From: Paracoccaceae bacterium
GTDB lineage: Bacteria > Pseudomonadota > Alphaproteobacteria > Rhodobacterales > Rhodobacteraceae
Reading direction: 5' to 3'
Assembly: GCA_022448245.1 (NCBI GenBank)
Contig: JAKVCO010000008.1
Coordinates: 1-64,000, forward strand
DNA length: 64,000 bases
Every line of letters starts with the position of its first letter. Position 1 is the first letter of the stretch. Shown here in pieces: positions 9,480-18,739 of the stretch. The notes under the pieces are model-generated. The model did no database searches. It was not told the origin of the DNA and worked only from the letters and a program-made list of their open reading frames with translations. A program made the position numbers and the translations under genes.

Positions 9480-9533
9480 AAATTCTCACAAAAGTGCATG
9501 TGTTTTGGAGCGTTCCGGCGTCCATAGAAGAAA

Positions 9534-9569
9534 TGCCGCGTTGCTAAAGCACGCGGCGTTCTTTGTTTT
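9534..9569 (+). terminator. Rho-independent terminator after tRNA-Gly
   Basis: Perfect 7-bp stem GCCGCGT (9535-9541) / ACGCGGC (9551-9557) with a 9-nt loop, followed by the T-rich run GTTCTTTGTTTT. It sits downstream of tRNA-Gly with no gene between, so it probably ends that transcript. Confidence 0.75.
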
Positions 9570-9644
9570 CAAAGGTTTTGAAGCGGTAACGCATCTTGCC
9601 CCCGGCCCTCGGGCCAAGGGGCGCTGTGATGCGACTGAAGCGGC

Positions 9645-11108
9645 TTAGGTAACGGTGAACTGCCCCATCATCCCACAGTCTTCGTGTTCGAGGATGTGAC
9701 AGTGATACATGTAGGGCGTGTCTTCAGGCGCCTCGTAGTCGAACTTCACGAGAACCTCGGACCACCCTTCATCCACATGGACCATATCCTTCCAACCCTG
9801 CGCATAGGCGGGCGGCTCCGCACCGCTTTGGCTCAGGATCCGGAAGGAGCATCCGTGCACATGGAAAGGATGGAGCATGTCATCCACCGAGATGCGCCAG
9901 ATTTCGGTGTCACCCTTGCGCGCCTTCTCATCGATCCGGTCCATTTTCATCGGCATCCCGTTGATCGCCATGGCGCCGGCGTTGCCACAGAAATTCTCCC
10001 AATCCAGCGCGAGTGCAACGAGGTCCGCGCCCACGTCCATCTGCAGCTCGAAGGATCTGGTCACCGTGGCATCTGCCGGGCGTGGCGGCTCGAGGTTCGC
10101 GAGCTTTGTCGGCAGTGAACCGGTGAACCCCTGCTCGCCCGTCCGCACAAGCGTGAGGGCCGTTGTCGTTTGGTTGAGGCCGAAGAGGTTCGCAAAAAAC
10201 CCGCCCCCACCATCGAGGTTCACGTTCAGTGCGTTAGTGTCGGCACCGCCCATATCCACCAACACTTCGTAGCGTTCACCGGGCGACATGAGAATGCTCT
10301 CAACCTCAACCGGTGAGGCCAGAAAGCCGCCTTCCGTGGCGATGACGCGCATGGGCCCTGTCTGCATCGACAGGTCAAGAAAGCGCGCGTTGCAGGCGTT
10401 AAGGATGCGCAGCCGCACCAAGCCCGTGGGAACTGTCTGCTGCACAGGGGCAATGGCCCCGTTGACGACCATCGTGTCGCCCTGAAAGCCATCCTCGAAC
10501 ACCTCTGCCGTCAGCTCGTAGCTCATGCGACCAACGCCATCGAAAGTCTTGTCTTGGAGGACCAGAGTGAAGTCATCGACACCGTAGGTTTTTGGCAGAT
10601 CGGCGGAAAGGCTCGCGTCATCTTCGATCAAGAGCACGCCCGCGAGGCCATTATAGGTCTGCTGCGCGGTCTTGCCGTGCATGTGGGAATGGAACCAGTT
10701 CATCGAAGCCTGCTGCACGATAGCCACATCCGGCGACCAGACGCCGCCATCCAGAATTTCCTGATGCGGGCCGCCATCGACGTCGCCGGGAATGTGCAGC
10801 CCGTGCCAGTGGATCGTGGACACATCACCGATGTTATTGGCCACGTCAAAGGGCAGCGTCTGCCCCTGCTTGGCACGGATCACCGGCCCCAAATAGCCGT
10901 GGTTGATGCCCAACGTCTGGCTCATGGCGCCCGTGCCGAAATCATGGGTGCCGGGTTTGATATCCAGCCCGATGCGGCCTTCGATGCCGCCAATGAGATC
11001 TGTCATTGGGATGATGGGGAGTGGGCGCTGAGCGGCCTCAGCAAAGCTATGGGTGCCTGCCGTGGCGAGGGCGAGACTGCCTCCGGCTAGGAATTCACGA
11101 CGGTCCAT
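9645..11108 (-). CDS. Periplasmic multicopper oxidase
   Basis: A 487-residue three-domain multicopper oxidase (CueO/FtsP/bilirubin-oxidase type), likely Tat-exported: it begins MDRREFLAGGSLALATAG, with the twin arginine. All four copper signatures are present: HWHG near residue 95, HSHMHG near 140, HPFHVHG near 420, and HCHILEHEDCGMM at the C-terminus, which supplies the Cys, His and axial Met of the type 1 site. No long Met-rich CueO insert is seen. The upstream in-frame ATG-like codons are inside the preceding gene, so I start at 11108, giving a 14-bp overlap with the one-TM protein gene and implying translational coupling. Likely role is oxidation of Cu(I), Fe(II) or an organic reductant; the true substrate is unknown. 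Confidence 0.9.
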   Translation of the reverse strand: MDRREFLAGGSLALATAGTHSFAEAAQRPLPIIPMTDLIGGIEGRIGLDIKPGTHDFGTGAMSQTLGINHGYLGPVIRAKQGQTLPFDVANNIGDVSTIHWHGLHIPGDVDGGPHQEILDGGVWSPDVAIVQQASMNWFHSHMHGKTAQQTYNGLAGVLLIEDDASLSADLPKTYGVDDFTLVLQDKTFDGVGRMSYELTAEVFEDGFQGDTMVVNGAIAPVQQTVPTGLVRLRILNACNARFLDLSMQTGPMRVIATEGGFLASPVEVESILMSPGERYEVLVDMGGADTNALNVNLDGGGGFFANLFGLNQTTTALTLVRTGEQGFTGSLPTKLANLEPPRPADATVTRSFELQMDVGADLVALALDWENFCGNAGAMAINGMPMKMDRIDEKARKGDTEIWRISVDDMLHPFHVHGCSFRILSQSGAEPPAYAQGWKDMVHVDEGWSEVLVKFDYEAPEDTPYMYHCHILEHEDCGMMGQFTVT

Positions 11109-11385
11109 GGCTGTATCCTTCGGGATTGGAGGGGGGATGTTTGATCGGGGCATTATGCTCCGCATTCTGTGCCCGCGCCTGCCGTTGCAAAAAGAGCTCC
11201 ACGACGTAAGCAAAGGAGAAAAGGCCGATCAAAATCAGAATGATAAAGGGAAGAAGCAGAGAAGTGATGAGGGCGTCCCGCGCCGCCTTGGCCCATGCCA
11301 TGGTGCGGCCTTGAGAGGGCTTGGTGTCTGCACCTTCAGGCCCCTTGAGGCTGTCGCGCAGTTTGCGACGCTGCAAAGACGTCAT
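11095..11385 (-). CDS. Small single-pass membrane protein in the multicopper oxidase operon
   Basis: A 96-residue protein: a basic cytosolic N-terminus (about 1-38), one hydrophobic segment (about 39-65, ITSLLLPFIILILIGLF), then a short polar tail. I do not recognise a family. It overlaps the PepSY/TctC gene by 4 bp upstream and the multicopper oxidase by 14 bp downstream, so the three are almost certainly one translationally coupled unit. It could anchor or organise the periplasmic partners. A heavily reduced TctB-like subunit is conceivable because its neighbour is TctC-like, but TctB has four TM segments and no similarity is visible here. Confidence 0.75.
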   Translation of the reverse strand: MTSLQRRKLRDSLKGPEGADTKPSQGRTMAWAKAARDALITSLLLPFIILILIGLFSFAYVVELFLQRQARAQNAEHNAPIKHPPSNPEGYSHGPS

Positions 11386-12575
11386 GGGGCCCCCAAGTCG
11401 CGGAGTGCGGCGCTGATCTGCTCATGCTGCTCTTGGATGAGCTCTTCAACGCGCGCCGCGTCGATCTCAGTAGCTATCCAACCGTTCGCGGCCACTGTCT
11501 GCGCCCAGGCGTCGGTCTGATAGAGGGCTGCGAAAGCATCGTTATAGACCTCGATCTCGTCAGAGGAGGCGCCGGGGGCGGCAAAGAAGCCGGTCCATGT
11601 CACGAAATCGAACGCGATATCCTGCGCATGCAAACCGGTCACGCCCTCAGGAAGCGCCGTGTCCGCCGGGGCGGTGACGCCCAGGATGCGCGCGACGCCT
11701 TGCTCTGCGAGGGCAAGAGCTTGCCTGAACTCCGTTGTCAGCGCGCTCACCTCATCAGCCATCAGCGCCGCGAATGCCGGCTGAGGCGCGTCGAACTGCA
11801 CATAGCCAAAGTCAGAGGCCTGCCCCGCTGCACCCAGCGCCATAGCCGAGATCAGGTGATCCATGCCCAGAGGCGCCGATCCACCACCAATCGCCCCCTG
11901 CCCCGGGTTCGCAGTGAAGGCGCTCACAAGGTCCGCCATGCTCGCAAGATCACTTCCCGGATGCACGATAAATGCCGCGTAGTCGCCGATCGGCGCGGCC
12001 ACCGGTGCGGGCTCTGCGTAGCTGTCAGAATAGGTGCCGTTCAAAGACCGCGCGACAATCGATGTGGTGTTTAGGAAAAGCGTGTTCGGAAGGGCCTCGG
12101 CGTTCTCCAGCATGTAGGTAAGGCCCACGGCCCCGTTTTCGCCCGCCCGGTTCTCGAATGTCAGGTCTTCTGCCACCCGGCCTGCGGTAAGGACCGCGCC
12201 GATTGCCCTCGCATCTGTGTCCCACCCACCGTTGAGATCACCCGCGATCAGAAAAGTCGCATCAGCCAGCAGCGCTCCGGCAGGATCATCGGTTGGATCG
12301 TCATCGGTCCAGACATTCAAAATCTCACCCGTTTCGAGATCAACTTTGAACTCGATTTCCTCGCCTGTCTCGTTGACCACATCGATGTCGGCAACCGCGC
12401 GCCCTTCGAATTGGTCGCGCTCGGCCTCGGCTACGGTGCCGGGCTGCGCGGCCAGCGCGATTGCGACGCCCTCCTCCATGGTGAGCATCTTTGCGTCTTG
12501 GGTGGTCTGCGCGCTCACCGCAGCCGTATTTACGGCCAAAGTAGCAACCACTGCCGGCATCCATGCGTTTTTCAT
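11382..12575 (-). CDS. PepSY domain fused to a TctC/Bug-type solute-binding protein
   Basis: A 397-residue exported protein with a Sec signal peptide (MKNAWMPAVVATLAVNTAAVSAQ). Residues about 28-92 look like a PepSY domain: an EEGVAIALAAQPG helix, then the DIDVVNETGEEIEFKVDLETGEIL strands. Residues about 105-397 look like a tripartite tricarboxylate transporter receptor (TctC/Bug): GGWDTDARAIG is the usual ligand-loop segment, followed by FENRAGENGAVGL and a late WTGFFAAPGAS. I know PepSY domains beside ferric-reductase TM proteins and Bug proteins alone, but not this fusion. No TctA/TctB permease is in the window. Overlap with the next two genes indicates an operon with the multicopper oxidase, so it may bind a metal chelate or carboxylate rather than act in uptake. 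Confidence 0.78.
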   Translation of the reverse strand: MKNAWMPAVVATLAVNTAAVSAQTTQDAKMLTMEEGVAIALAAQPGTVAEAERDQFEGRAVADIDVVNETGEEIEFKVDLETGEILNVWTDDDPTDDPAGALLADATFLIAGDLNGGWDTDARAIGAVLTAGRVAEDLTFENRAGENGAVGLTYMLENAEALPNTLFLNTTSIVARSLNGTYSDSYAEPAPVAAPIGDYAAFIVHPGSDLASMADLVSAFTANPGQGAIGGGSAPLGMDHLISAMALGAAGQASDFGYVQFDAPQPAFAALMADEVSALTTEFRQALALAEQGVARILGVTAPADTALPEGVTGLHAQDIAFDFVTWTGFFAAPGASSDEIEVYNDAFAALYQTDAWAQTVAANGWIATEIDAARVEELIQEQHEQISAALRDLGAP

Positions 12576-12703
12576 TCTAGCAGTTCACATCTCTCAGCGT
12601 GGCTCACGTTGATGGGGAATATGGCAACGTTGTTTGGACGCAGGATTTCGGCTGCATGACAATTTTGTATGTTTCGCGCCGACACGCCCGTGGGCGGCGG
12701 TGG

Positions 12704-13329
12704 CTACTGCGGAACCGCCCCAGGCATCGCACCGCGGCTGTTCAGGACAGTGCGACCAAGACCCGCCAAGACAGGACGAATACGGCGCCCCAACGGACGC
12801 ACAATCGCATCAGCAACCAAGGCCCCAATGATCGCCCCTGCGATCGTGGCGCATCGAGCATGTAGCGCGCCGACATCGTCAAAACCAAAACAGGCCACAC
12901 GATAAGGCCCAGCCAGTGAGAATAGCGCCGCACCGCAATGAAGGCGCCCGCACTGGCAAGCGCCGAATGGCCGGAAGGCATGTTGTGATTGCCCCCATTC
13001 GAGCGTTGTCCCAATCGCCTTCCAGCGATTTCAACGTTGTCGAGCGCGCGCTTGGGAACATGGGTTGCGGCCGTCCCGGCGACCGCCACTGCCGCGATCT
13101 GACCCAGCCCCTTGATGTCACGTAACAGCACCGCCGCCCCAAGCGGGATCAACGTGTTGAGATGACGGCCATAGTCTTCAACCGCCACGATCAGCGCGCT
13201 GTGCTCCCCGCCCTTTGGTTGGCTGTAGTGCCCCTCCATATCACTCGGATAGAGGGTGGCAGCGATCAGCACAGTGACGACTGCAAGCCAGACCAATGTG
13301 CGCGTGGAAACTGCTCTTTGCCCCAACAT
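12704..13329 (-). pseudogene. PAP2-family phosphatase with a C-terminal frameshift
   Basis: PAP2 (phosphatidic acid phosphatase type 2) membrane phosphatase. The frame from 13329 shows the signal/TM start, the KRALDN region (motif 1) and NMPSGHSA (motif 2, with catalytic His). Motif 3 begins as SARYMLDA at about 12870 and should continue with the nucleophile-activating His. Instead the frame runs into an unrelated arginine/tryptophan-rich tail ending at 12742. The family-like continuation (TIAGAIIGALVADAIVRP) lies one frame over and ends at 12704. A single-base loss near 12860 explains this and removes the motif-3 His, so the product is probably inactive, unless this is a sequencing error. 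It sits between the PepSY/TctC gene and the sensor kinase. Confidence 0.65.
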
Positions 13330-13394
13330 TCCGCATATCCCTTTGTTTTGAGGGGAATGTGGGGGAGCAGCCTTTCGCTAGGCTGACCGTGATC

Positions 13395-14684
13395 TCACAG
13401 TTTTGTAGTTTTTGGAAAGGGGACGCTGACCTTTAGCCCCCGCCCGTTGGGTCCGTCAGAGAAGTAAAGCTCAGCGCCATGGAGCTCTGCAATTGCGCGC
13501 ACAAGGGACAGTCCCAGCCCGGAGCCTTCGCCGCTCCGCGCGGCCTCCCCTTGGTAGAATGGCTGAAGGACGCGCTTGCGATGAGCCAGCGGGATCCCCT
13601 GCCCTTCGTCGGTCACCGACAACACCGTACCGTGGCAGGCAAGCGTGATGGCTTGACCCTCTTGTCCATAACGCAGGGCGTTCTGGATCAGATTGGCGAC
13701 AAGCTGGATAAGAAGGCTCTCATCGCCGCTCACAATGCTCGCGTCCGAATTCTCCACCACCAACGCGTGCCCTGCTTCGCTGACGACAGGTTCGAAGGTC
13801 TCGACCGCAGCCTCAAGGATCGAGCGCATCTCGACGGGCTCAAAGCTCTCTCTGCCCGCGCCGCTTTCGATCCGTGCCAACCTCAGAAGCGCGTCAAAAA
13901 TCTCGGTCACTTGGTCGATCTGTTCAAGATCGGCCTCCAGCGCCTCAGCGGATACCGCCTCCCCCCGCTCAGTGAGCGCATCGAGATTGGTTTCGATCTG
14001 TGCCCTCAGCCGCGCAAGGGGCGTGCGCAGATCATGAGCGATGTTGGAGGACTGGACACGCATCTGCTGCATGGCGTGGTCAAGGCGCTTGGCCGTGAGG
14101 TTGATGCGGTCGGCCAGCAAGCTGAGGTCATCGTTGCCTTTGACTTGGATGCGCGTGGCCAGATTGCCTCGGCCAACCTCAGCGAGCCCTTCGTTGATGA
14201 CGCGCAAGCGGCGCTGCCCATTGATGGCAAGCCACACGCCCGCGAGGGTCGTCAGGCACAAGGTCGCCAGAAGGGCCAGCTGCATGCCCCCCGAGAGGAT
14301 CTGCTGAAGCTCTTCCTGCCGCTCCACATTCTCGCCGACCGCCAGACGCCCTTGAGCTGTTTCAAAGACGAGATACCGGTAGTCCGGCTCCTCGCGGGAG
14401 CTGGTTTCGACGGCAACAAATCCACTAGGCCATGTGTCGTCCGCTGCTCCGGCGTACTGGCCTTCTGTGGGCGCAGGCGGGGTTTCACCAGCTTCTAGCG
14501 CGGCCAGCGTCGCCTCCATCCGGTCAGAGAGCCGTTGATCCACAGCCCGCTGCATCTCCCCTGAAATCAACCAGTAGGTCCCGCCCCAAGCCGCCAGCGA
14601 GATCGCGCAGAACAAGAACAGCAGCACAAGCGTCTGCCGCACCGTGGAGAGTCGAAAGACCTTACGTAGCCGGAACAAAAACAT
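13395..14684 (-). CDS. Sensor histidine kinase
   Basis: A 429-residue membrane sensor kinase. TM1 is near residues 15-40, a periplasmic sensor of about 90 residues follows, then TM2 near 130-155, HAMP (RRLRVINEGLAEVGRGNLATR), HisKA with NIAHDLRTPLARL (phosphoacceptor His), N-box NLIQNALRYG, and the ATP-lid motifs DEGQGIP and GSGLGLSLV. It is typical of QseC/CusS-like class I kinases. It overlaps the response regulator by 23 bp. Given the neighbouring ferric-reductase-like protein and the copper-oxidase operon, metal or redox stress is a reasonable guess for the signal, but the sensor region is not diagnostic. Confidence 0.9.
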   Translation of the reverse strand: MFLFRLRKVFRLSTVRQTLVLLFLFCAISLAAWGGTYWLISGEMQRAVDQRLSDRMEATLAALEAGETPPAPTEGQYAGAADDTWPSGFVAVETSSREEPDYRYLVFETAQGRLAVGENVERQEELQQILSGGMQLALLATLCLTTLAGVWLAINGQRRLRVINEGLAEVGRGNLATRIQVKGNDDLSLLADRINLTAKRLDHAMQQMRVQSSNIAHDLRTPLARLRAQIETNLDALTERGEAVSAEALEADLEQIDQVTEIFDALLRLARIESGAGRESFEPVEMRSILEAAVETFEPVVSEAGHALVVENSDASIVSGDESLLIQLVANLIQNALRYGQEGQAITLACHGTVLSVTDEGQGIPLAHRKRVLQPFYQGEAARSGEGSGLGLSLVRAIAELHGAELYFSDGPNGRGLKVSVPFPKTTKL

Positions 14685-15342
14685 ACCCCGAACCGCGCTT
14701 GTTGATGATCAACTTGTCTCCGAAGGGCTTCTCTATCTTGCCGCGCAGGCGGCTGATGTGAGTCTCGACAACCCCGGTCGTGGGGTCAAAGCTCATGTTC
14801 CAGACCCGCTCCAAAAGCGCTGTCTTTGTCTGCACACGCCCGTTGGAGCGCATGAAGACCTCGAGCAAGAGGAACTCTTTTGGATTGAGATCGAGCGTCT
14901 GCCCTTTGCGCTCGCAGGTGCGTTTATGCAGATCAATGGAGATGTCGCCCGCGCGCAAAACGGACGATGGTGAGGCCTGCGCCGTCCCGCGCCGGGTCAA
15001 AACATCCAGACGTGCGAGCAGCTCTGCAAAGGCGAAGGGCTTCAAGAGGTAGTCGTCCGCCCCGCCCCGCAATCCTTCGACGCGGTCATCCACCTGCCCC
15101 AAGGCCGTCAGGAAAAGCGAGGGCGTGGCGATCTTGGCTTCGCGCAGCGCCTTGATGACTGAAAGCCCGTCGAGGCCCGGTACCATCCGATCAAGGATCA
15201 AGGCGTCGTAGCTCTGGTCCATCGCCGCGATCAGCGCATCGCGGCCGTCCTCGAAACGGTCCACGACATGCCCTTCCTGCCGCAGCCCATTTTCAAGCCA
15301 CGACCCCAGCTTTGGGTCATCTTCAAGAACGAGCAAGCGCAT
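14662..15342 (-). CDS. OmpR-family response regulator
   Basis: A 226-residue two-domain regulator. The receiver domain has acidic pocket E7/D8/D9, phosphoacceptor Asp51 (LILDRMVPG), conserved Thr in FLTA and Lys101 in LLKPF. The winged-helix DNA-binding domain (about 125-224) ends with THISRLRGKI and RGSGYVF, as in OmpR/PhoB proteins. It is overlapped at its start by the flavocytochrome gene (20 bp) and at its end by the kinase gene (23 bp), so the three form one operon and the kinase is its cognate partner. Confidence 0.92.
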   Translation of the reverse strand: MRLLVLEDDPKLGSWLENGLRQEGHVVDRFEDGRDALIAAMDQSYDALILDRMVPGLDGLSVIKALREAKIATPSLFLTALGQVDDRVEGLRGGADDYLLKPFAFAELLARLDVLTRRGTAQASPSSVLRAGDISIDLHKRTCERKGQTLDLNPKEFLLLEVFMRSNGRVQTKTALLERVWNMSFDPTTGVVETHISRLRGKIEKPFGDKLIINKRGSGYVFVPAT

Positions 15343-16657
15343 CCGTTTTTCGACGTATCTCGGTATTGAGGTTCAAGGCCGTCTCGAGCAACGGCTGACC
15401 GATGTATATCATGTCTGTTAGCCCAAGCGCGCCTCGGAAGTCGAACCTTTCGCTGTGGACACGCCCGCGCATGTTCAAAAGCCCCCAAACGCTTTCGACC
15501 ATGTCCTTGAGCCCTGTTGGGCCACATAGGTAGACCTCGGACTTTTCATCCATGTTCTGCATGTGGTCTGTCAAAATGCTTGGGGTGAACCTGCTGCCCC
15601 CCTGATCGGACGCAATCACGAGGTTAAGCTGCGGCAACCGCGCGGCGTGTCGTTCGACCTCCTCAAGCGCGCCGGCGGTCTCGCGCGAGCGAATGCAATA
15701 GATCAGCGTGATGAGCGCGCCGATATCGGGCGCGGACCGCTCCAACGCGGCGAGAAAAGGCGTGATCCCCACGCCGCCGGCGACCCAAAGCTGCTCCTTT
15801 CGGGCCTCGGAGGTCTGCGGCAGAAAGCGCCCGCCTCCTCGACCGATGCGAAGTTCGTCGCCCTTTTGGACGTTACGCACAAAGTCCTCCGTCCAGTCGC
15901 CAGCCGACCGGATCAGGAAGCGTCGGGTCCATTCGTTGCCGCCTGCCACCGTGAACGGATGCGCCTCGGCACGCGCTTTATTGTGGGCCAATGTCGCGAA
16001 TTGGCGGGGCACAAATCGGGGCAGAGGGTTATCGGCCACCAAGGTGACATCCACGCCGCCCTCAAACCTTTCGATGTTGCTCACCTTCACCAGCTGCGAA
16101 GGCGCGGACTTTCGCAGAAGCGTTTGCCCCCATGCCAGAAGGCCAATCGCTGACACCACGAGCATGTAGATCCAAGGCGCGGCCCCGACATCGAGGGGGC
16201 TCGCCACAAAGAACGTGTGGTATGCCGCGAGTAGAAACACCGGCCCCATGAGCATGTGGCCCAATTTCCAAAGGTGATACGGGATGGCTTTGACCATGGC
16301 CTGCACGGTCAGCCCCATGAGCCCCATTGCCGCCAGCGTTCCCATGCTCTCGCCACTGGCCGCAAGCATAGGCCAGACCCCGGCGCCAACATCTGTGGCC
16401 AAAACCCAGTGCCCAAGCGCCCCCGCCACCGCAAAGAAGCCGAGCCATCGATGCGCGCCATAGGATTTGTCCGGCCCGCCCATCAGCCGATCAACGATGC
16501 GCCAGCGCGCGGCCAGGATCAAAGCCAAGGCCATCGACGACATCGACAACATCCCCAGCCCCGCAGGCCAAATGTTGGCCAAAGGCACGAATGGCGCCAC
16601 GAAGGCCAAATGGGCGACAACGAATAAAGTCGCCGGTATGAGGTGTGCGCGTGTCAT
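15323..16657 (-). CDS. Ferric-reductase-like transmembrane flavocytochrome
   Basis: A 444-residue protein with about six TM helices carrying likely haem-ligand histidines (GAHRWLG near 88, GHWVLA near 101, LGHMLMG near 172, AYHTFF near 183), then a cytosolic FAD/NAD(P)H ferredoxin-reductase module (PRQFATLAH FAD site, GVGITPFLAAL nucleotide site, YLCGPTGLKD). This is the ferric reductase/NADPH-oxidase-like fold. The C-terminus runs about 35 residues past the usual end, into an Arg-rich tail. A GGGAG-like ribosome-binding site precedes ATG 16657. Being first in an operon with a two-component pair suggests the regulators answer to the same metal or redox state it acts on. Confidence 0.87.
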   Translation of the reverse strand: MTRAHLIPATLFVVAHLAFVAPFVPLANIWPAGLGMLSMSSMALALILAARWRIVDRLMGGPDKSYGAHRWLGFFAVAGALGHWVLATDVGAGVWPMLAASGESMGTLAAMGLMGLTVQAMVKAIPYHLWKLGHMLMGPVFLLAAYHTFFVASPLDVGAAPWIYMLVVSAIGLLAWGQTLLRKSAPSQLVKVSNIERFEGGVDVTLVADNPLPRFVPRQFATLAHNKARAEAHPFTVAGGNEWTRRFLIRSAGDWTEDFVRNVQKGDELRIGRGGGRFLPQTSEARKEQLWVAGGVGITPFLAALERSAPDIGALITLIYCIRSRETAGALEEVERHAARLPQLNLVIASDQGGSRFTPSILTDHMQNMDEKSEVYLCGPTGLKDMVESVWGLLNMRGRVHSERFDFRGALGLTDMIYIGQPLLETALNLNTEIRRKTDALARS

Positions 16658-16759
16658 GCGAGGCTCCCGGACGGTTGCTAATCACATGGCAATCCGGGCT
16701 CACATATCGTTTACTCGAGACTTACAAATCTGTCAGTTCCGGCAGGAGCGCGCGGCGCC

Positions 16760-18736
16760 TCATCCCTCGGAAGCTTGCGCTTGTTGAGCGCGGCCAACCA
16801 ATTCTGACACCTGGCTGGAAAGCTCAGAAAGCTTCAGCGCCTTTTCAATGAAGAGATCCGCCCGCCGCAGGTCAGCCGCGGAGTTTCGGTGCACGTCGGC
16901 ATAGCCAGACATCAAAATCACCGGCGTTTGAGCATTCATCGCCTTGGGATGCTTGAGCACGTGAACGCCCTGCAACGCGCCGGGCATATCCACATCCGTC
17001 AGAATAACGTCGATCTCGTGATCCGCATGCAGAAGCTCTACCGCCTCATCGCCGGAGCCCGCCTTGGTGACGAGGAAACCATCCCTCTCCAACTGCATGG
17101 CGACCAGCTCCAGAAGCTGTGCGGTGTCCTCTACGACTAAAACGCGGCGCGCCGTTGCGTCCGAATGGCATGGCTTCGTTTCTGGGGCTGTCTTGCGTGT
17201 TTCGATGGGGTCATCGAATGAGGCCGGCAGATGCAAATGCACCGTGGTCCCTTGCCCGGGCGCGCTGCCGATTTTCACTTCGCCATGGGATTGCTCGATG
17301 AAGCCTTTGACCATCGACAAACCTAGGCCCGACCCCTGCCCGATGTCGCGCGTGGTGAAGAAGGGCTCAAACACCTGCTCAAGATCCACCTCTGAGATGC
17401 CTAGGCCGGTGTCAGTCACTGAAATGAAGGCGTAGTGATCGTGCGCGCGCGCCGTGTCATTTGGGCTGCCGGGCTTCGCGCAAAGACCTGTTTCAATGGT
17501 GATCGTACCCCCATCGGGCATCGCCGCCTTTGAGTTCAGCGCAAGGTTCAACAGCGCGTTTTGGAGCATTCCCTGATCGACCACGGCCACGGGCCTGGCC
17601 CCATCGAAGAGCGCCTTAATGCAAATGGTTTCGGGCAAGGCGCGGGCGGCAAATGAGATGAACTCCTCAATCGCGCTGCGCAGGTAGGCGGGTTTCCCCA
17701 AAAGCGGCGATCTGCGCCCCAGCGCTAGCATCTGGCGGTTCAGCACCGCCCCATTCTCAACCGCGCGCGCGGCAGTTTGCACGAGTTCAGCTCGTTCTGC
17801 CGCGTCCGAGGCTTTCTCGAGGCGCTCAAGGCTCCCCGCGGCGACGCTGAACAGCTTGTTGAAATCGTGAGAGATCCCGCCCGTGAGCTGCCCCACGGCC
17901 TTCATGCTTTGATCCTGGGCGAGCTGACGCTCCTGCCTCTTTTGCTCGGTGATGTCCCTGAAAACAGAGACAATGCCGCCGTCCGCTTTGGGGGTTTTCG
18001 TATTCGTCACCCAGCGCCCGTTGGACTGCTAGTAGGTCCAATGCAGGGACTTCTCGCGTGTCGAGGACAGGCGATCCCGCACGTATTCCTCGGCATCCTC
18101 GTATCCGCAGGCCGGACCAACGATATGCGCCGAACGACGCATCAGATCCTCGATATGCATGCTAGGGCGCAGCAGCGCCGCGCTGAACGGCAATAGGCGC
18201 CGATACTCGCTATTGAAGTACTGAAGGTGGTCATCAGGTCCGTAGGAGGCAAAGCCAAACGGCAGCGCTTCGATGCTGGCGTAGATTGCCTGCTCGGCTT
18301 CGCTCAGCGTGATCTCGCGCAGCTTCTGACGGGTGATGTCCTGGCTCGTGCCAATCTCGCGCACGACCGCACCGCTTTCGTCAAAGACGAGGTGGCCGAT
18401 CTCGTGGATGTAGCGCAGATCGCCCTCTGGGGTGATTATTCAGTATTCCAGCTCGAAAGGCGCTCCCGCCTGAAGCCTTTTCAAGGCCTCTTGAACATAG
18501 GGCAGATCGTCGGGATGGCTAACCCCGTGGAGCGTGGATGATTGTGCAATCTAGTCTTCAACGGACATGCCAAGTAGCGCGGCATGCTCGGGTGAGTAGA
18601 ACAGGCATTTGTCGTTGATCACGTCCCAAAAACAGTGACCAAGCCCGGCGATCTGAGCTGCTTGCCTCAGGCTGTCTAGTTCTGACTGAGCTTGCTCCAA
18701 AAGATCAGCACCCTCGATATGATCGACACAACCGAC
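16760..18736 (-). pseudogene. PAS-PAS hybrid histidine kinase broken by three in-frame stops
   Basis: One continuous minus-strand frame encodes PAS domain 1 (about 18660-18330: AGLGHCFWDV, HPDDLPYV), PAS domain 2 (18330-17940), HisKA (QLTGGISHDFNKL), an ATPase domain (NLALNSKAAMP, DTGLGIS, GQGSGLGLSMVKG) and a receiver (VLVVED, LTDVDMPG, LMSGY). It is cut by TAG at 18551-18553, TGA at 18440-18442 and TAG at 18029-18031. In each case the flanking residues stay family-like: SVED*IAQ, FELEY*IIT and HWTY*QSNGRW suggest lost Trp, Arg and Gln, each one transition away. There is no frameshift. An internal ATG at 18010 could still give a PAS-less kinase. The true start is unclear because the frame also stops at 18737-18739. 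Confidence 0.78.
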
Positions 18737-18739
18737 CTA

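Noticed and set aside
9598-9622. GC-rich inverted repeat downstream of the multicopper oxidase stop
   Set aside because: No T-tract on the minus strand where the gene would terminate; palindromes like this arise often in GC-rich DNA.
16760-18736. Programmed stop-codon readthrough in the hybrid kinase
   Set aside because: Two TAG and one TGA in one gene, with no suppressor tRNA or special context in view, make decay the simpler reading.
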